In this document: piece by piece, positions 62,503 to 64,000 of the stretch
Numbering within the stretch: position 1 is the first letter of the stretch
How the letters are laid out: every line of letters starts with the position of its first letter
Source: Prorocentrum cordatum
Lineage: Eukaryota; Sar; Dinophyceae; Prorocentrales; Prorocentraceae
NCBI GenBank assembly: GCA_963575745.1
Contig: CAUYUJ010014337.1
Coordinates: 304,321 to 368,320, forward strand
Direction of reading: 5' to 3'
DNA length: 64,000 nucleotides
Notes under the pieces: model-generated
Database searches by the model: none
Told to the model about the DNA's origin: nothing
The model's input: only the letters and a program-made list of their open reading frames with translations
Made by a program: the position numbers and the translations under genes

Positions 62503-62706
62503 CTGCATGCGCGCAACCCGAAGCCCTACCAGGTACGTCTCCCAATCCGTGGATCTGGATACATCCTCGGTGTGTGCAGGTCGGCCGCGCCCTGCCCCGT
62601 CGGCGCCTGCTTTCATCGCTGGCTTCAGCACCTCTGACTCCAGCTGCTTGCGCACGACGCGTGACACGGTCCTCGAGCAGGAGTGGTTGAGCTCGGTACG
62701 AGGCAC
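62503..62706 (-). CDS. Candidate internal exon with both splice sites
   Basis: On the minus strand, CCGCCTGCTAG (acceptor, to 62707) precedes 204 bases open in one frame, which end at ATGCAG/GTTACC (donor at 62502). The 68 residues begin VPRTELNHSCSRTVSRVVRK, include QLESEVLKPAMKAG and DWETYLVGLRVARMQ, and look like a helical folded segment. The exon is symmetric (phase 0 at both ends). No family is recognised. Codons favour G/C at the third position, and both junctions match AG/GT well. Confidence 0.55.
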
Positions 62707-63210
62707 CTAGCAGGCGGCCGCGTGCCACTGGCAGCAGCGAGGTGCGGATCGAGTGTCGATCGGCGCTGTCCAGAAGCAAATGAATCACCCGACCTTCCTG
62801 CAATGATGGGAAAATCGGCATGTAAACATGGAATTGTGCTGGCAATCCAATGCAACAGACATGTCAATCGTTCCTCATGCTACCGTGCGATTCTTGGTGG
62901 TGACAATTGCTGCCGCACAGCATTTTGGGCCTGGACCTTTATCAGAACAAATCCTCGGTATACACTTTCACATTGGGTCACCGTGTGCTGCCGCGTGGTA
63001 CGATGCGTGCGGCTTGCCCGAGGATCATCAACCTGCGCTGCAGAGCTCGCATTCTCCCAACATCTCCAATCAACAAACTAGCAACCTGATGCTAGCCCGT
63101 GCGCATGACTGGCCCATCTATCGCTCTCGCTCCCCGAGACTTAGTTCAGCTGGGCGACAAGGAAAACTGCTCAAATCCGCCGACACTGTCAGCGTGTGTG
63201 AGGCGAGTTT
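62707..63210. other. Unassigned stretch
   Basis: Mixed composition with competing frames on plus; no motif. Confidence 0.35.
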
Positions 63211-63214
63211 CCGA

Positions 63215-63400
63215 TTGGGTCGTCGTCGTTGTCGTGGTTGTCGTCGTCGTCGACGTCATCCCAGTCGTCGTCGCCGTCCTCGTCCTCGTAGTCGTCCTCG
63301 TCGTCGTCGTCGTCGTCGTCGTCATCGTCGTCGTCGTCGTCGTCGTCCTCATCGTCGTCGTCATCATCGTCGCCGTCGTCGTCATCGTCGCCGCCGCCTA
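63215..63400. repeat. GTC trinucleotide array
   Basis: (GTC)n with ATC and CTC variants. Confidence 0.97.
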
Positions 63401-64000
63401 CGCTACCCCCTTTATATGTTCCCCGGGTCCTCCTCATCAGGCGATCCAGCCAAACGGACATGAAACAACGTCGTAGTTCATTCGAAGGGAAACCTCCTCC
63501 CTTTGATCTTTTCCCTGCTGGGGAGGGATGGTAGCGGAGGGGGGTCCTGGGAAAGGGTTCTGAGGTGGCGTCCTCGGGCGGGGTACGAGCATGGGTCCAG
63601 GGCCCCTCCCCCCCCCCCGGGGGGGGCACCCCTGTGGAGAAAGGGGACAAGAGGGTGGTCTCCCTGTGGGAGGGGGGAGCTCAAGACGCCTATCCCCGCC
63701 TCGCTCCTGTGGAGAAGGGGACCGCCATCACCCCGCTTTCCTCCCGAATCCCTCCCCCTGGAGGCACCCTGCTCATTCTTATGTGCTGATGCGGAAATCT
63801 GCGTATTTCCTCACATGTCTCCACAAGGCCTCGGATCCGCTCCGGGACGACTCCAACTAACCACGGAGCTTCCCAATAAGTCCACCTAGAGGCCCCACAA
63901 CAGAGCACAAGAGGCTTCCAAGACCAAGAGGACCCAAAGAAGGGCTCCAGAGCGTCAGCGTCGTCGTGCACCTGCCTCAATACCTTATAACGCAAGAGAG
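63401..64000. other. Unassigned stretch
   Basis: CTGTGGAGAAAGGGGAC and CTGTGGAGAAGGGGACC (63631 and 63708) are a short direct repeat, and a C-run/G-run pair lies at 63607-63627. No coding signal. Confidence 0.4.

Overview
The window looks like nuclear DNA of a dinoflagellate. This is an inference. It rests on the GC-rich sequence, the very large tandem repeats, the short isolated exon-like stretches, and above all a retroelement whose polyprotein combines reverse transcriptase, RNase H and a C5-cytosine methyltransferase, a combination known from dinoflagellates. A Prorocentrum-like genome would fit, but nothing here fixes the species. No dinoflagellate spliced leader, tRNA, rRNA, CRISPR array or bacterial-type gene was recognised.

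Layout. 0-5 kb: an 880-bp CCT array, a 481-bp tandem duplication, and a broken gene for a protein of GYDxxG hexapeptide repeats (minus strand). 5-12 kb: microsatellites, dispersed repeats and one duplicated peptide-coding block at 6.75-7.25 kb. 11.9-19.8 kb: two tandem small units, then a 6.3-kb retroelement on the minus strand (Cys-rich ORF, gag-like ORF, RT, methyltransferase, DUF4326-like domain, RNase H). 20-28 kb: satellites and short inverted-repeat (IR) elements. 28.6-32 kb: two exon-like pieces of an endonuclease/exonuclease/phosphatase (EEP) fold gene, separated by a 1.4-kb GAGGCT array. 33.4-35.9 kb: a 5'-truncated LINE-like RNase H/zinc-finger fragment. 36-42 kb: purine/pyrimidine and CAT arrays and a zinc-finger fragment. 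42-62.7 kb: a dense field of co-oriented IR elements with scattered minus-strand exon candidates (a Phe-Gly repeat exon at 46 kb, a RanBP2-type zinc finger at 51.4 kb, an exon with both splice sites at 62.6 kb) and long GAT and minisatellite arrays.

Two themes stand out. First, nearly every coding candidate lies on the minus strand, as expected for unidirectional dinoflagellate gene clusters. Second, at least ten families of 100-250-bp IR elements recur. One of them (here IR-A, termini TTAAGTCGGGC / GCCCGACTTA) has eight copies, most with 7-8-bp target duplications; all eight share one orientation, and two copies read on the minus strand as GTAAGT...AG introns of 161-162 bp. This is what introner elements (transposons that become introns) should look like. 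IR-family letters used below are my own labels.
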